Notes under the pieces: generated by a model
The model's input: only the letters and a program-made list of their open reading frames with translations
Database searches by the model: none
What the model was told of the DNA's origin: nothing
Source: Herbaspirillum sp. AP02
GTDB lineage: Bacteria > Pseudomonadota > Gammaproteobacteria > Burkholderiales > Burkholderiaceae_D
Reading direction: 5' to 3'
Assembly (NCBI RefSeq): GCF_015767275.1
Contig: NZ_JADWMY010000002.1
Span: 124,001-188,000 of the forward strand
Length of the DNA: 64,000 bases
Part shown: one piece after another, positions 1 through 8,666 of the stretch
Numbering within the stretch: the first letter of the stretch is position 1
Layout: each line of letters starts with the position of its first letter
Made by a program: the position numbers and the translations under genes

Positions 1-1053
1 TCGATCATGGCTGCGGCAGGTATCTACGCTCTGCCGGCATCGGCGCAATCGTCGGTGACCATCTACGGTCTGATCGATACCGGTTACGTCATCGAAACCG
101 GTGGCGCTGCAGGCAAGGTGAACAAGCTGACCAGCGGTATCAGCGGCGGTTCGCGCATCGGCTTCAAGGGGACTGAGGATCTCGGCGGCGGCATGTCGGC
201 GGTGTTCCTGCTGGAGTCAGGCTTCCAGAACGACACCGGTGCACTGGGCCAGGGCGGTCTGCTGTTCGGTCGTCAAAGCTATGTCGGCCTCAATGGCGGC
301 ATGGGTTCGGTGCTGGTGGGACGTCAGTACACACCGCAATACATGACGCTGGCCATGGTCGATCCGTTCGGCACCGGTTATGCCGGCGATGCGGCCAACC
401 TGATGCCCAACACCGGCAACAGTTCCAGCCGCATGGACAACACCGTCAAGTACATCTCGCCCAAGGTGGGAGGATTCACCAGTGAACTGGCTTACGGCTT
501 CGGCGAAACGGCCGGCTCCACCAAGGCCGCCAGCCAGATCGGCGCTGCCGTGCAGTATGCCAACGGTCCGCTCAATGTGCGCCTGGGCTTCCATGGTCGC
601 AACAACGACACCACCACCGCCGAGACCAGCAGCGGACGCAGCACCTTGCTGGGTGCGGTGTACGACTTTGGCGTGCTCAAGCTGCACGGCGCCTATGGCA
701 TCAACAAGGGCGTCAACAGCTCGCCGCTGCGCAGCACCGTCAATTCCTATGGCACCGGTCCCGTGTTCGCCTCCACCGACAGCGCCGACATGCTCATCGG
801 CGTGACCGTGCCATTCGGCGTGCAGCATACCGTGCTGGCTTCGTACATCCACAAGAACGACAAGACCGCCCGCAACCAGGACGCCAACCAGGTCGCGTTG
901 GGATATCGCTACTCGATGTCCAAGCGCACCGATCTGTATGCGATGTATGCACACATCAGCAACAAGAATGGCGCACCGTACACCGTGGGTAGCTCCATCG
1001 AAACCGGCTCCGGTAACAGCGCCTGGAACTTTGGCATCCGCCATACGTTTTAA
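1..1053 (+). CDS. Gram-negative porin, 5' end cut by window edge
   Basis: Outer-membrane general diffusion porin of the Burkholderiales type, a 16-stranded beta-barrel expected to act as a trimer. The reading frame is open from base 1, and the first residues (SIMAAAGIYALPASAQ) look like the end of a signal peptide with an ASA-Q cleavage site, so the true start is upstream of the window. The mature part opens with SSVTIYGLIDTGY, typical of the family, and ends in Phe (WNFGIRHTF), the usual signal for BAM-mediated insertion. Family members are about 350-400 residues, so only a few N-terminal residues are missing. Substrate range cannot be told from sequence. Confidence 0.93.
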   Translation, partial: SIMAAAGIYALPASAQSSVTIYGLIDTGYVIETGGAAGKVNKLTSGISGGSRIGFKGTEDLGGGMSAVFLLESGFQNDTGALGQGGLLFGRQSYVGLNGGMGSVLVGRQYTPQYMTLAMVDPFGTGYAGDAANLMPNTGNSSSRMDNTVKYISPKVGGFTSELAYGFGETAGSTKAASQIGAAVQYANGPLNVRLGFHGRNNDTTTAETSSGRSTLLGAVYDFGVLKLHGAYGINKGVNSSPLRSTVNSYGTGPVFASTDSADMLIGVTVPFGVQHTVLASYIHKNDKTARNQDANQVALGYRYSMSKRTDLYAMYAHISNKNGAPYTVGSSIETGSGNSAWNFGIRHTF

Positions 1054-1257
1054 CGGCTTTTTCCGGCGCATGCAGTCTTGAGGGGGAAAAGGTAAGTAGT
1101 GCCTAGGTTTCTCGGGCAGGCAGTTTCTTACTGTGCGTGACGCCGGGCCTGATTGCCGACGGCTCCATGTCTTGAGGGGAGTCGTCGGCCAGGTGCGGAG
1201 GAGATGCAGGCTGACACCATCGTCGTTACCGCATTTCGACTTGCAAGGAGCATCCAC

Positions 1258-2922
1258 ATGAAGTTGAAGAATCTGAACATCGGACAACGCCTGAGCGCAG
1301 GTTTCGGCATTGTGATTTTCCTGATGCTGGCGTTGACGGCCATTGGCGTGCTGCGCCTGAACCAGATCAACGGCAGCATCGCCATGATCGCCAGGGATTA
1401 CTATCCGCGCACCGTGATGGCCAACTCGGTCAAGAGTGCGCTGGACGAGACGGCGCGCAGCATGCGCAACCTGCTCTTCATGAGCACGGTCGACGAGATC
1501 AAGGGCGAGCTCGACGCCATCGATCGGGCCGGCAAGACCATCGACAGCACGCTCAAGCAGTTTGCCACCAATACCAGTTCCGAAGACGGGCTGCGCATGC
1601 TCAAGGCGGTCAATGCGGCACGTGCCCAGTACACGCCGGTGCTGAACAATTTCATCGCCGCCGTCAAGGATGGACAGGTCGAGCAGGCGCGGGACCTGAT
1701 CCTGCCCGAGATCGCCCCCTATCAGAGCGCCTATTTCAAGGCCCTCGACAATCTGATCGCCTACCAGGGCAGTCGCATGGAAGAGGGCGGGCGCGACGCC
1801 GAACAGGTGGCTACCTCGGCCAGCATGCTGATGATTGCCATGGCCAGCATCGCCACGCTGCTGGCGGCGCTGGTGGGCTATTCCGTCATGCGCGGCATCA
1901 CGCGCCCGCTCAATGCCGCCATCAATATTGCCGAGCGTGTGGCCGGTGGTGATCTGGCAGTCCAGGTCGAGGCCACCGGCTCGGACGAAACGGCCAAGCT
2001 GCTGGCGGCGCTGCAACACATGCGCGACGGCCTGGTGGGCGCAGTGATGCAGGTGCGCGAGGGGTCCGACGCCATTTCCGTGGCGGCCCGTGAGATCGCG
2101 GAAGGCAATGCCAACCTGTCGGCCCGTACCGAATTGCAGGCCGGCACGCTGGAAGAAACCGCCAGCTCCATGCTGGAGCTGACCAATGCCGTCAACCAGA
2201 ACGCCGAGAACGCCCGCGAGGCCAACCATCTGGTGCTCAACGCTTCACAGGTGGCGACCCAGGGGGGCGACGTGGTCACCCAGGTGGTCAGCACGATGAA
2301 GGAAATCAAGGAGAGCTCGCGCCAGATCGTCGACATCATCGGGGTGATCGATGGCATCGCCTTCCAGACCAATATTCTGGCGTTGAACGCTGCCGTGGAG
2401 GCAGCCCGCGCCGGTGAGCAGGGGCGCGGGTTTGCCGTGGTCGCCGCCGAGGTACGCGCCCTGGCCCAACGCAGCGCCGCTGCTGCCAAGGAGATCGCCG
2501 GGCTGATCCAGAGCTCGGTGAAGAAGGTCGATGCCGGTGGTGCGCTGGTGGATCAGGCCGGGCAGACCATGCAGGAGATCGTCTCCAGCGTGAAACACGT
2601 GGCCGACATCATGATCGAGATATCGGCGGCCAGCGACGAACAGAGCGAAGGCATCCGCCAGATCAATCAGGCGGTCGAGCAGATCGATGACATGACCCAG
2701 CAGAACTCGGCCCTGGTGGAACAGGCGGCCGCGGCTGCGCAGCAGATGCATGACCGTTCGTTGGCGCTGGGGCGCGCGGTATCGATCTTCAAGACACAGG
2801 GTGCGCAGGCAAGCCAGACGACGCACGAACCTGGCGCGGCGGACTGGGAATTGTCGGGTGAGCATGCCGGGGCGCCATTGGCATGGACGCCGGAGGACAG
2901 GAAGTTGCTGGTGGAAAAGTGA
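1258..2922 (+). CDS. methyl-accepting chemotaxis protein
   Basis: Transmembrane chemoreceptor of 554 residues. TM1 lies at about residues 10-32, followed by a mostly helical periplasmic sensor of about 155 residues that resembles a four-helix bundle. TM2 is near 190-210, then a HAMP domain and the cytoplasmic signalling coiled coil. The hairpin tip is present near residue 370 ([20 protein letters not shown]), so it should couple to CheW and CheA. The ATG at 1258 was chosen because AAGGAG lies 8 bases upstream and the protein then begins [12 protein letters not shown], as usual in this family; the open frame extends further upstream without receptor character. No CheR-tethering pentapeptide is seen at the C-terminus. 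The ligand is unknown. No other che gene is adjacent. Confidence 0.93.
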   Translation: MKLKNLNIGQRLSAGFGIVIFLMLALTAIGVLRLNQINGSIAMIARDYYPRTVMANSVKSALDETARSMRNLLFMSTVDEIKGELDAIDRAGKTIDSTLKQFATNTSSEDGLRMLKAVNAARAQYTPVLNNFIAAVKDGQVEQARDLILPEIAPYQSAYFKALDNLIAYQGSRMEEGGRDAEQVATSASMLMIAMASIATLLAALVGYSVMRGITRPLNAAINIAERVAGGDLAVQVEATGSDETAKLLAALQHMRDGLVGAVMQVREGSDAISVAAREIAEGNANLSARTELQAGTLEETASSMLELTNAVNQNAENAREANHLVLNASQVATQGGDVVTQVVSTMKEIKESSRQIVDIIGVIDGIAFQTNILALNAAVEAARAGEQGRGFAVVAAEVRALAQRSAAAAKEIAGLIQSSVKKVDAGGALVDQAGQTMQEIVSSVKHVADIMIEISAASDEQSEGIRQINQAVEQIDDMTQQNSALVEQAAAAAQQMHDRSLALGRAVSIFKTQGAQASQTTHEPGAADWELSGEHAGAPLAWTPEDRKLLVEK

Positions 2923-2994
2923 ACTGCAGATTCAACAGAGCCCAATCTGGCTCACCTTGCCGAGGAAATTGGGGTTTAAAATCGGGGTTTCTCG

Positions 2995-3049
2995 ACTGAC
3001 CGCCGGCGGCGGGAGAAATCTCTCGACGATATTTCCTGTGGCGGTCAGT
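2995..3049. repeat. 10-bp perfect inverted repeat upstream of the MarR-like gene
   Basis: ACTGACCGCC at 2995-3004 and its exact reverse complement GGCGGTCAGT at 3040-3049 flank a 35-base spacer. The second arm ends 27 bases before the start of the MarR-like gene. It could be an operator bridged by a dimer or an mRNA hairpin. There is no T tract, so it is not an obvious terminator for the preceding chemoreceptor gene. Confidence 0.5.
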
Positions 3050-3076
3050 GATCTTGTCTGCTTTCCAAAGACCTTT

Positions 3077-3634
3077 ATGCCAACCGAAAAGAAAACCCCA
3101 AAAGCCAATTTCGCCCAGCCCAACACCCCAGGCAAGGTGCCGATCGTATCGTCACTGCATCTGGCGTCAGGAAGGAGCAAGGAGTTGAGCGAATTCGAGT
3201 TCGGCATGATCATCGCCAGCAATGCCTTCAACCGTTGGATGATCCGCTGCATTTCAGCTGCGGGCATGAAGGACATGACGGCCACCGACGTTCTGGTATT
3301 GCACCATATCAACCACCGCGCGCGAGAGAAGAAGCTGGCCGACATCGCCTTCATCCTCAATATCGAGGACACGCACGTGGTCAATTACTCGCTCAAGAAG
3401 CTGCACGCCCTGGGCCTGGTGAGTACCGAGCGGCGCGGCAAGGAAGTGCTGTATTCGACCAATGAAGCGGGGCAGGACGTCTGCAAGCGCTATTACGAGA
3501 TCAGGGAGCAGCTGCTGGTCTCCAGCCTGACGGGCGACAACACCGAGAGCTACGAGCTGGAAGAGCTGGCCCGGTTCCTGCGCGTGCTGTCGGGCTTGTA
3601 TGAGCAGGCGGCGCGGTCGGCGACGTCGATGTAA
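3077..3634 (+). CDS. MarR-like winged-helix transcriptional regulator
   Basis: Protein of 185 residues. About 35 N-terminal residues are polar and low in complexity. A helical MarR-like fold follows, with a winged helix at about residues 75-145 (TDVLVLHHINHRAREKKLAD, then IEDTHVVNYSLKKLHALGLV and a wing around STERRGKEVLYS). It matches the group of predicted MarR-type regulators kept as single copies in many proteobacteria. The ATG at 3077 was chosen because the frame upstream runs back into the chemoreceptor gene and is not protein-like. Target genes are unknown; the nearby inverted repeat at 2995-3049 is a candidate self-regulatory site. Confidence 0.8.
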   Translation: MPTEKKTPKANFAQPNTPGKVPIVSSLHLASGRSKELSEFEFGMIIASNAFNRWMIRCISAAGMKDMTATDVLVLHHINHRAREKKLADIAFILNIEDTHVVNYSLKKLHALGLVSTERRGKEVLYSTNEAGQDVCKRYYEIREQLLVSSLTGDNTESYELEELARFLRVLSGLYEQAARSATSM

Positions 3635-3721
3635 GAACAACAGGGCGGCCGGCCGTCCGCGGGCCGGCACCTTCTCGCAGCACCCTACCTGCATCGCCCA
3701 GACTCCCCCTCAATCCATGCG

Positions 3722-3739
3722 GACACCCTCCAGGGTGTC
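3722..3739. other. short perfect hairpin between converging genes
   Basis: GACACCCT-CC-AGGGTGTC forms an 8-bp stem in the 149-bp gap between the converging MarR-like and GntR genes. It has no T tract, so it is at best a weak terminator. The rest of the gap shows nothing recognisable. Confidence 0.3.
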
Positions 3740-3783
3740 ATGCCGCCTGCTGCCAGGCACGCCGCTGACCTGTCCGCGAGCAG

Positions 3784-4473
3784 TCATCCGGGCGAGCCTA
3801 GCCCCTGATACTCGCTGCGTCGCTTCATGAAGCGGTGGTAGGACATCCGCAGATGAAGGCGCATGACCTGGCGCGCCAATTCGCCATCTTTTGCTTCCAT
3901 TGCCAGGACCAGGTCCTGGTGATGATGCAGGCTCTGCTCCAGTTGTGCCCGCTCATAGAGGTGGAAGGAACGGACGATGATGGGCATGTCGATGATGGTC
4001 TCCAGCATCGCACGCAAGCGCGGTGATGCGGAATAATCGAGGATGGTCCGGTGGAAGGTGCTGTTGGCGGCCTGGATCTTTTCGACCGAATTGGGGCCGC
4101 CATCCCGGATGGCGGAGGCCATCCGTTCATTGCTGTCCTTGAGGATCTTCAGCATTTCCTCGTCGCCACGCTCGGCAGCCAGGCTGGCCGCGTAGGGCTC
4201 CAGCAGCATGCGCAGCTGGAAGGTCTCTTCGATATCCCACTCGCTCCAGGCAGCCACGTGGATACCCTGGCCGGCGTCGGCAGTGGCCAGGCCTTCCTCG
4301 ACAAGACGTCTCAGAGCGGTCCGCACGGGCGTACGACTTACGCCCAGTTCGCGTGCAAGCGGTTCTTCCTTGAGCTGGGTGCCTGGCTTGTATCGTCCTC
4401 CGACAACACGCTGACGGAGTACTTCGTAGACCTTGTCCTTGCCGCGTTCCACCTTCGATGCTCCCGTTTCCAT
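3784..4473 (-). CDS. GntR-family transcriptional regulator (FadR/FCD subfamily)
   Basis: Regulator of 229 residues. The N-terminal GntR winged helix covers about residues 10-75 (VYEVLRQRVVGGRYKPGTQL and LGVSRTPVRTALRRLVEEGL are diagnostic). A C-terminal all-helical FCD ligand-binding domain spans about 85-215 and carries the usual metal/carboxylate-binding His residues (FHRTIL, LHHHQDLV, MRLHLRMS). It diverges from the dehydrogenase/aldolase/MFS set at 4650-7628 across a 176-bp AT-rich gap, so it probably represses that set and responds to a carboxylic-acid substrate or intermediate. I could not identify a convincing operator; TTGTNY motifs in the gap are too weak to call. Confidence 0.9.
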   Translation of the reverse strand: METGASKVERGKDKVYEVLRQRVVGGRYKPGTQLKEEPLARELGVSRTPVRTALRRLVEEGLATADAGQGIHVAAWSEWDIEETFQLRMLLEPYAASLAAERGDEEMLKILKDSNERMASAIRDGGPNSVEKIQAANSTFHRTILDYSASPRLRAMLETIIDMPIIVRSFHLYERAQLEQSLHHHQDLVLAMEAKDGELARQVMRLHLRMSYHRFMKRRSEYQGLGSPG

Positions 4474-4649
4474 TGCCGATGGCGGATTCTATATGCGCCA
4501 TCCCGACCTCGTCCAACGGTGCAGTTCATTAGCCTTGAATGTCCCAATATTGTTCTTTTTGTGGTTTTTTTAAGCTACGGGTGAAACTGATTTGCCTTAA
4601 TTGTACTTTTTTTGTATTCTTCGTAAAAATATTCAAACCGGAGACACCG

Positions 4650-5516
4650 ATGCGCATTGCAATCGTCGGCATGGGCGAAGTAGGTCGCTGCTATGCCAAA
4701 GCCCTCTATGCAGCAGGGCATGAACTGATCCTCTGCGAAGCCTTCCCTTCCCCGGCGGCCCGGGAGCTGGCCAGCCAATGGAACCTGGAACTGCACCAGC
4801 AGCCAGGCGTTTGCTTCGAAAATGTACATTGGGTGTTTTCCTGCGTGACCGGGGCACAGGCCCTGGCCGTGGTCGAACAGGTGGCGCCGTTCCTGGACGC
4901 GGGGACCGGATTTGCCGATCTGACGACCGCCAGCCCGGAGACCAAGAAGCAAGCCTTCGCCACCGCCCGTGCGGCTGGATTCGAATACGTGGATGTGGCC
5001 ATCATGGGCGCCATTTCGCTCAACTGGGAAAAGACCCCACTGCTGGCGGCCGGCCACAAGGCCGCCGATTTCAGGGAGGTGCTGCTCACCGCCAACGGCC
5101 GGGTGCAGGTCATCGAGGGCGCCAGCCCGGGCGCTGCGATTTCGCTGAAGATCCTGCGCAGCATCTTTACCAAAGGCATGGAAGCCCTGGCGGTCGAGCT
5201 GTTGATGAGCGCCGAGAAGCAGGGCGTACGCGAAGAGCTGTATCACCAGTTGAAGGATATCGACGAGACCCCACTGCGCAGCTTCATCGACATGCTGGTG
5301 CGCACTCACGTGATCCATGCAAAACGCCGTGCCCATGAAGTCCACGATGCGCGCCGGGAACTCGACGGCCAGGGACTGCCATCGCTGGTGCTGCCGGGCG
5401 TGGAAGAGCGTTTCAATACCACTGCGGCGCTGCTGGAGCGACGTCCACTGGACGTGGACAACCCCGACGTCGGACAGGCTCTTACCTGGTTGCTCGCCGA
5501 TGGCGACGCAACCTGA
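4650..5516 (+). CDS. NAD(P)-dependent oxidoreductase, 6-phosphogluconate/3-hydroxyisobutyrate dehydrogenase superfamily (DUF1932 type)
   Basis: Protein of 288 residues. The N-terminal Rossmann fold starts MRIAIVGMGEVGRCYAKAL, a GxGxxG nucleotide-binding loop. The second half is helical and resembles the DUF1932 C-terminal domain of beta-hydroxyacid-dehydrogenase relatives (LKILRSIFTKGMEALAVELL near residue 170, where the family's catalytic Lys region lies). It likely oxidises a hydroxy-carboxylic acid; the substrate is not readable. The ATG at 4650 follows GGAG by about 6 bases. The RraA-like gene follows after 30 bases and an MFS gene after that, suggesting an uptake-and-degradation operon under the divergent GntR regulator. 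Confidence 0.82.
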   Translation: MRIAIVGMGEVGRCYAKALYAAGHELILCEAFPSPAARELASQWNLELHQQPGVCFENVHWVFSCVTGAQALAVVEQVAPFLDAGTGFADLTTASPETKKQAFATARAAGFEYVDVAIMGAISLNWEKTPLLAAGHKAADFREVLLTANGRVQVIEGASPGAAISLKILRSIFTKGMEALAVELLMSAEKQGVREELYHQLKDIDETPLRSFIDMLVRTHVIHAKRRAHEVHDARRELDGQGLPSLVLPGVEERFNTTAALLERRPLDVDNPDVGQALTWLLADGDAT

Positions 5517-5546
5517 CTTCAACTTCCAACCCAGGACATATCCATC

Positions 5547-6185
5547 ATGACCACCAAAGAACAGATTACCCAGTTGCGTGAGCTCGGTTCGGCCACGGTC
5601 TACGAAGCACAGGGTGCCAAGGGCGCCCTCGACCACGGCATGAAACCGATCGATCCCACCTCTCGCCTGGCCGGTCCGGCCCTGACGGTGGATGCACGCC
5701 CGGGCGACAACCTGGTGCTGCACTACGCAGTCCTGCAGGCCAAACCGGGCGACGTGCTGGTGGTCGATGCCAAGGCCTTCATGGAAGCCGGTCCGTGGGG
5801 TGACGTGCTGACCGTGCTGGCAATGAAGCGGGGTATCGCCGGACTGGTGGTCAATGGCTGCGTACGCGATGCGAACACCATCATCGATCTGGGATTCCCG
5901 GTCTTCTGCCGCGGCCTGTCCATCAAGGGTACTGGCAAGCACCAGCCGGGCAGGGTCAACGTTCCGGTAGTCATTGGCGATGTCGTCATCCATCCTGGTG
6001 ACATCATCGTGGGTGACCGCGACGGCTTGGCAGTGGTGGCAAAGGACGACGTCGACGCGACCATCGCCAGCAGCATCGCGCGCGAAGAAAAGGAAGAAAA
6101 GATGCGTCGTGCCATCGAGGACGGCGCCTCCACCGTCGAGCTCATGAAGTTGCAGGACATCCTCAAGAATTACGGACTGGTGTAA
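5547..6185 (+). CDS. RraA-like / 4-hydroxy-4-methyl-2-oxoglutarate aldolase-type protein
   Basis: Protein of 212 residues of the RraA/HMG-aldolase fold. Members of this size next to catabolic genes are usually class II pyruvate aldolases or oxaloacetate decarboxylases rather than RNase E inhibitors. The expected metal and substrate motifs are present: GDVLVVD near residues 69-74, WGDVLTVLA near 84-92, and NGCVRDANT near 103-111, whose Arg-Asp pair corresponds to the catalytic Arg and metal-binding Asp of the Pseudomonas enzyme. AGGA lies upstream of the ATG. It shares an operon with the upstream dehydrogenase and the downstream transporter. A simple reading is oxidation of a hydroxy acid, then retro-aldol cleavage or decarboxylation to pyruvate. 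Confidence 0.87.
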   Translation: MTTKEQITQLRELGSATVYEAQGAKGALDHGMKPIDPTSRLAGPALTVDARPGDNLVLHYAVLQAKPGDVLVVDAKAFMEAGPWGDVLTVLAMKRGIAGLVVNGCVRDANTIIDLGFPVFCRGLSIKGTGKHQPGRVNVPVVIGDVVIHPGDIIVGDRDGLAVVAKDDVDATIASSIAREEKEEKMRRAIEDGASTVELMKLQDILKNYGLV

Positions 6186-6305
6186 GCCACCGAAAGGGAG
6201 AGCCGGCGCAAGACCGGACTCCATCTTCCTGCCTGCTCCTGGCTGATGGTGCCGGGCGGCGCAGACGAAAAACAGAAAATGCTTCAATCGCTGAAGGAGA
6301 CTTGA

Positions 6306-7628
6306 ATGGAAGCGGTAGCCATGGAACGTACGAAGTCGAAGAGCCATTTCAGATGGGTCATCGGCGCACTGATTTTCATTGTGTACACGGTGGCTGCAGC
6401 CGACCGTGCCAACCTGGGCGTCGCCTTGCCGTTCCTGCGCAAGGAATTCGTGATGTCCAACACCGAAGCCGGTGCACTGGCCAGTATTTTCCTGTTCGCC
6501 TATAGCCTTGCGCAGTTGCCTTCCGGCCTGGCCTACACGCGCTTTGGCATTCCCCGCGTGTTTTCGCTCGCCATGTTGGCGACCTCCCTGTTCACCGGGC
6601 TGATCGGCACGGCCTCATCGCTGCTGATGCTGAAGATCTACCGCTTCGGCCTGGGATTGGCGGAAGGACCCCTGCCCATCGGGATCACCTCGACCATCAA
6701 CAACTGGTTTCCGGCGCGCGAAAAAGGCACCATGACGGGGATCTTCCTGGCCGCCGCCAAGTTCGGCCCGGTGCTGGTGCCGCCGGTCTGTGCGGTCATC
6801 ATCCATTACTGGGGTTGGCGCTATATCTTCTACATCTTCGCACTGCCCGGCATCGTCCTGTCAGTCGTATGGCTGCTGGTGGTGAAGAACCGGCCCTCGG
6901 AAAGCCGCCATGTGTCCGAGGAGGAGCTGCAGCACATCAATGACGATCGGGCCGCCAGCGGCACCGCCCAGGCCTCGAACAGCAAGCGCGATTTCGCCCT
7001 GCTGGATCGCCTGATCCGCACCAGCAAGGTCGCCACGGTCGATACGACCAAGGGCATCTTCCGTTCATGGAACATCATGGGCGCGGCGCTGGGCTATTTC
7101 TTCATGACGGCGATCGTGAACGTGCTGCTCGCCTGGATTCCCACCTACCTGATCAGCGTCAAGGGCTACTCCGTGACCAATATGGGCATGGTCGCTGCCG
7201 CCCCCTGGGTGGGCGCGGTGATCGGCAATCTGCTGGGCGGCATGATGACCGATCGCCTGCTCGACAAGCGTCGCAAGCCGGCCATGCTGATTTCGGCGTT
7301 TTTCACCACCATCATGATGGTCATCCTCGTCAACTCGCCGGCCGATCCCTTCCTGTATGGCTCGCTGCTGCTGCTGACGGGGATCCTGCTCAACATCGGC
7401 TATTCCACGTACATGGTCTATCCGATGGGCATGACCTCCCGCAAGGTCTATCCGATGGCCAGTGCGATGGTCAATACACTCGGGCAACTGGGTGGTGCCT
7501 GTGCGCCGCTGATCGCCGGTCTCTTGCTGGACAACTACAGCTGGAGTTATGTCTGGGTGTTTCTGGCGGTGTGCTCGGTGCTGTGCTTCATCACCATCCT
7601 GACCATTCGCGAGCCGGCGCAGGCTTGA
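6306..7628 (+). CDS. MFS transporter, anion:cation symporter (ACS) family
   Basis: Permease of 440 residues with about 12 predicted membrane segments and a long cytoplasmic loop near residues 200-255. The start of the core (IVYTVAAADRANLGVALPFL) and the loop motif YTRFGIPRVFSLAM fit the ACS family, which takes up glucarate, galactonate, phthalate and similar organic anions. The ATG at 6306 follows GAAGGAGA by 6-7 bases; a second in-frame ATG at 6321 is possible. It follows the aldolase gene by 120 bases and most likely imports the substrate of the dehydrogenase/aldolase pair. Confidence 0.9.
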   Translation: MEAVAMERTKSKSHFRWVIGALIFIVYTVAAADRANLGVALPFLRKEFVMSNTEAGALASIFLFAYSLAQLPSGLAYTRFGIPRVFSLAMLATSLFTGLIGTASSLLMLKIYRFGLGLAEGPLPIGITSTINNWFPAREKGTMTGIFLAAAKFGPVLVPPVCAVIIHYWGWRYIFYIFALPGIVLSVVWLLVVKNRPSESRHVSEEELQHINDDRAASGTAQASNSKRDFALLDRLIRTSKVATVDTTKGIFRSWNIMGAALGYFFMTAIVNVLLAWIPTYLISVKGYSVTNMGMVAAAPWVGAVIGNLLGGMMTDRLLDKRRKPAMLISAFFTTIMMVILVNSPADPFLYGSLLLLTGILLNIGYSTYMVYPMGMTSRKVYPMASAMVNTLGQLGGACAPLIAGLLLDNYSWSYVWVFLAVCSVLCFITILTIREPAQA

Positions 7629-7741
7629 ACGGTCCCGTTCGGCGCTGTCTCTCGCTTCTTGGCGGAGGACGGCGCCTGCGAGGGGATCGGTGACGCGCGA
7701 CCACGCGAGCGCAAGCCAGGTAGCCTGGCTGCCATCACCGT

Positions 7742-8560
7742 TCAAGTCTTCGCATCAACGGGCTTGAGCATGGCCCGCATTGCCGATGTCGTCAGCAGCT
7801 TCTTGTAGGTGGCTGGCGACATCGCATTGATCATCAGGCGCCCGGTGACATCGGCCTTGATGTATTCCACGGCCAGCAGGGCGATGACAGGATTGGTTGT
7901 CAAGGTGGCCTGATCGGCCGTCATGTCTCCAAACTCCGCCACCACGGCTGCGCTGTCATCGGCAACCACCACGGCCAGGCGTCGGCCAGAAAGCCGCAAC
8001 CTCGCGCTTGCCCCGCACTCTGCCAGGTCGTAGGTATGCGGGCCTTGCAAAGTGCCATCTCCATAGATAGCGACGTGGGTTTCGATTCCGCGCGCGCTGG
8101 CCGCTTCAAGCAGTGGCCCGAGCTCGTCGAGCTCCTCGTCCCAGATTCCGGCAAACACACTTTCCTGCGCGCTTGAAATCGAACGTGCAAACGCCTGCAC
8201 GATCGCTTTTCTCCCGCTCAGCGACCAGACCAGTCCGGCTTCCTCTTGCACCGGCAGTTGATCCAGTGCCGATGCCGCCGCTTCCAGGTCGGCGTCGAAG
8301 CGCGAGCGCAGTTCCGCCAGCAGTGCGGTATGCGGCACAGCACTGTAACGCACCGGCTCGGAGCGATTCACCAGGACCGCGCCCCGCATTTCCAGCCGGG
8401 CCAGCGTTTCATACACCTTCGATGGCGGCATCGATGCCCTGCGGCTCACCTCGGCGCCGGTCAGTGCGGCCTGGCCGACCAGGGCGGTATAGGCCTGCGC
8501 CTCGTACTGGGTGAATCCCAGTCGCGTCATGGACGCGATCAATTCGTTTTCTGCGGTCAT
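7742..8560 (-). CDS. TrmB-family transcriptional regulator
   Basis: Regulator of 272 residues. The N-terminal winged helix (LGFTQYEAQAYTALVGQAAL, then RRASMPPSKVYETLARLEMR) is the TrmB signature, more familiar from archaeal sugar regulators. The C-terminal part, about residues 110-250, is a ligand-sensing domain of the phospholipase-D-like type seen in bacterial TrmB relatives (AQESVFAGIWDEEL). It diverges from the RidA/MFS unit across a 106-bp gap holding two near-identical palindromes over both promoters (8589-8641), which strongly suggests auto- and divergent regulation. The effector is unknown. Confidence 0.88.
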   Translation of the reverse strand: MTAENELIASMTRLGFTQYEAQAYTALVGQAALTGAEVSRRASMPPSKVYETLARLEMRGAVLVNRSEPVRYSAVPHTALLAELRSRFDADLEAAASALDQLPVQEEAGLVWSLSGRKAIVQAFARSISSAQESVFAGIWDEELDELGPLLEAASARGIETHVAIYGDGTLQGPHTYDLAECGASARLRLSGRRLAVVVADDSAAVVAEFGDMTADQATLTTNPVIALLAVEYIKADVTGRLMINAMSPATYKKLLTTSAMRAMLKPVDAKT

Positions 8561-8588
8561 GCCTGGCTCTTTTTTCTGTGCGGAGGGA

Positions 8589-8641
8589 TTGACTAACTAC
8601 TTGAGTAGTATACGATTCAAATAACTACTACTCAAGTAGTT
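8589..8641. promoter_or_regulatory. paired palindromic operators overlapping divergent promoters
   Basis: Two 14-bp palindromes, ACTACTTGAGTAGT (8596-8609) and ACTACTCAAGTAGT (8627-8640), are reverse complements of each other with centres 31 bp apart, close to three helical turns. A leftward promoter for the TrmB gene reads TTGAGT, 17-base spacer, TATACT (plus-strand 8630-8635 and 8607-8612), so its -35 lies in one palindrome and its -10 overlaps the other. A weaker rightward promoter, TTGACT at 8589-8594 with TACGAT at 8611-8616, has the first palindrome as its spacer. Binding of the TrmB protein to both sites should repress both directions. Confidence 0.75.
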
Positions 8642-8666
8642 ATAAATCGACGAAAGGATAATCCAC

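Noticed and set aside
217-2229. 670-codon frame antisense to the porin and chemoreceptor genes
   Set aside because: It spans two unrelated real genes and the gap between them, and its composition is that of an antisense artefact.
4539-4649. N-terminal extension of the DUF1932 dehydrogenase and GntR operator motifs (TTGTNY) in the same stretch
   Set aside because: The extension is encoded by AT-rich promoter-like DNA before a good Shine-Dalgarno; the TTGT motifs do not form a convincing palindrome.
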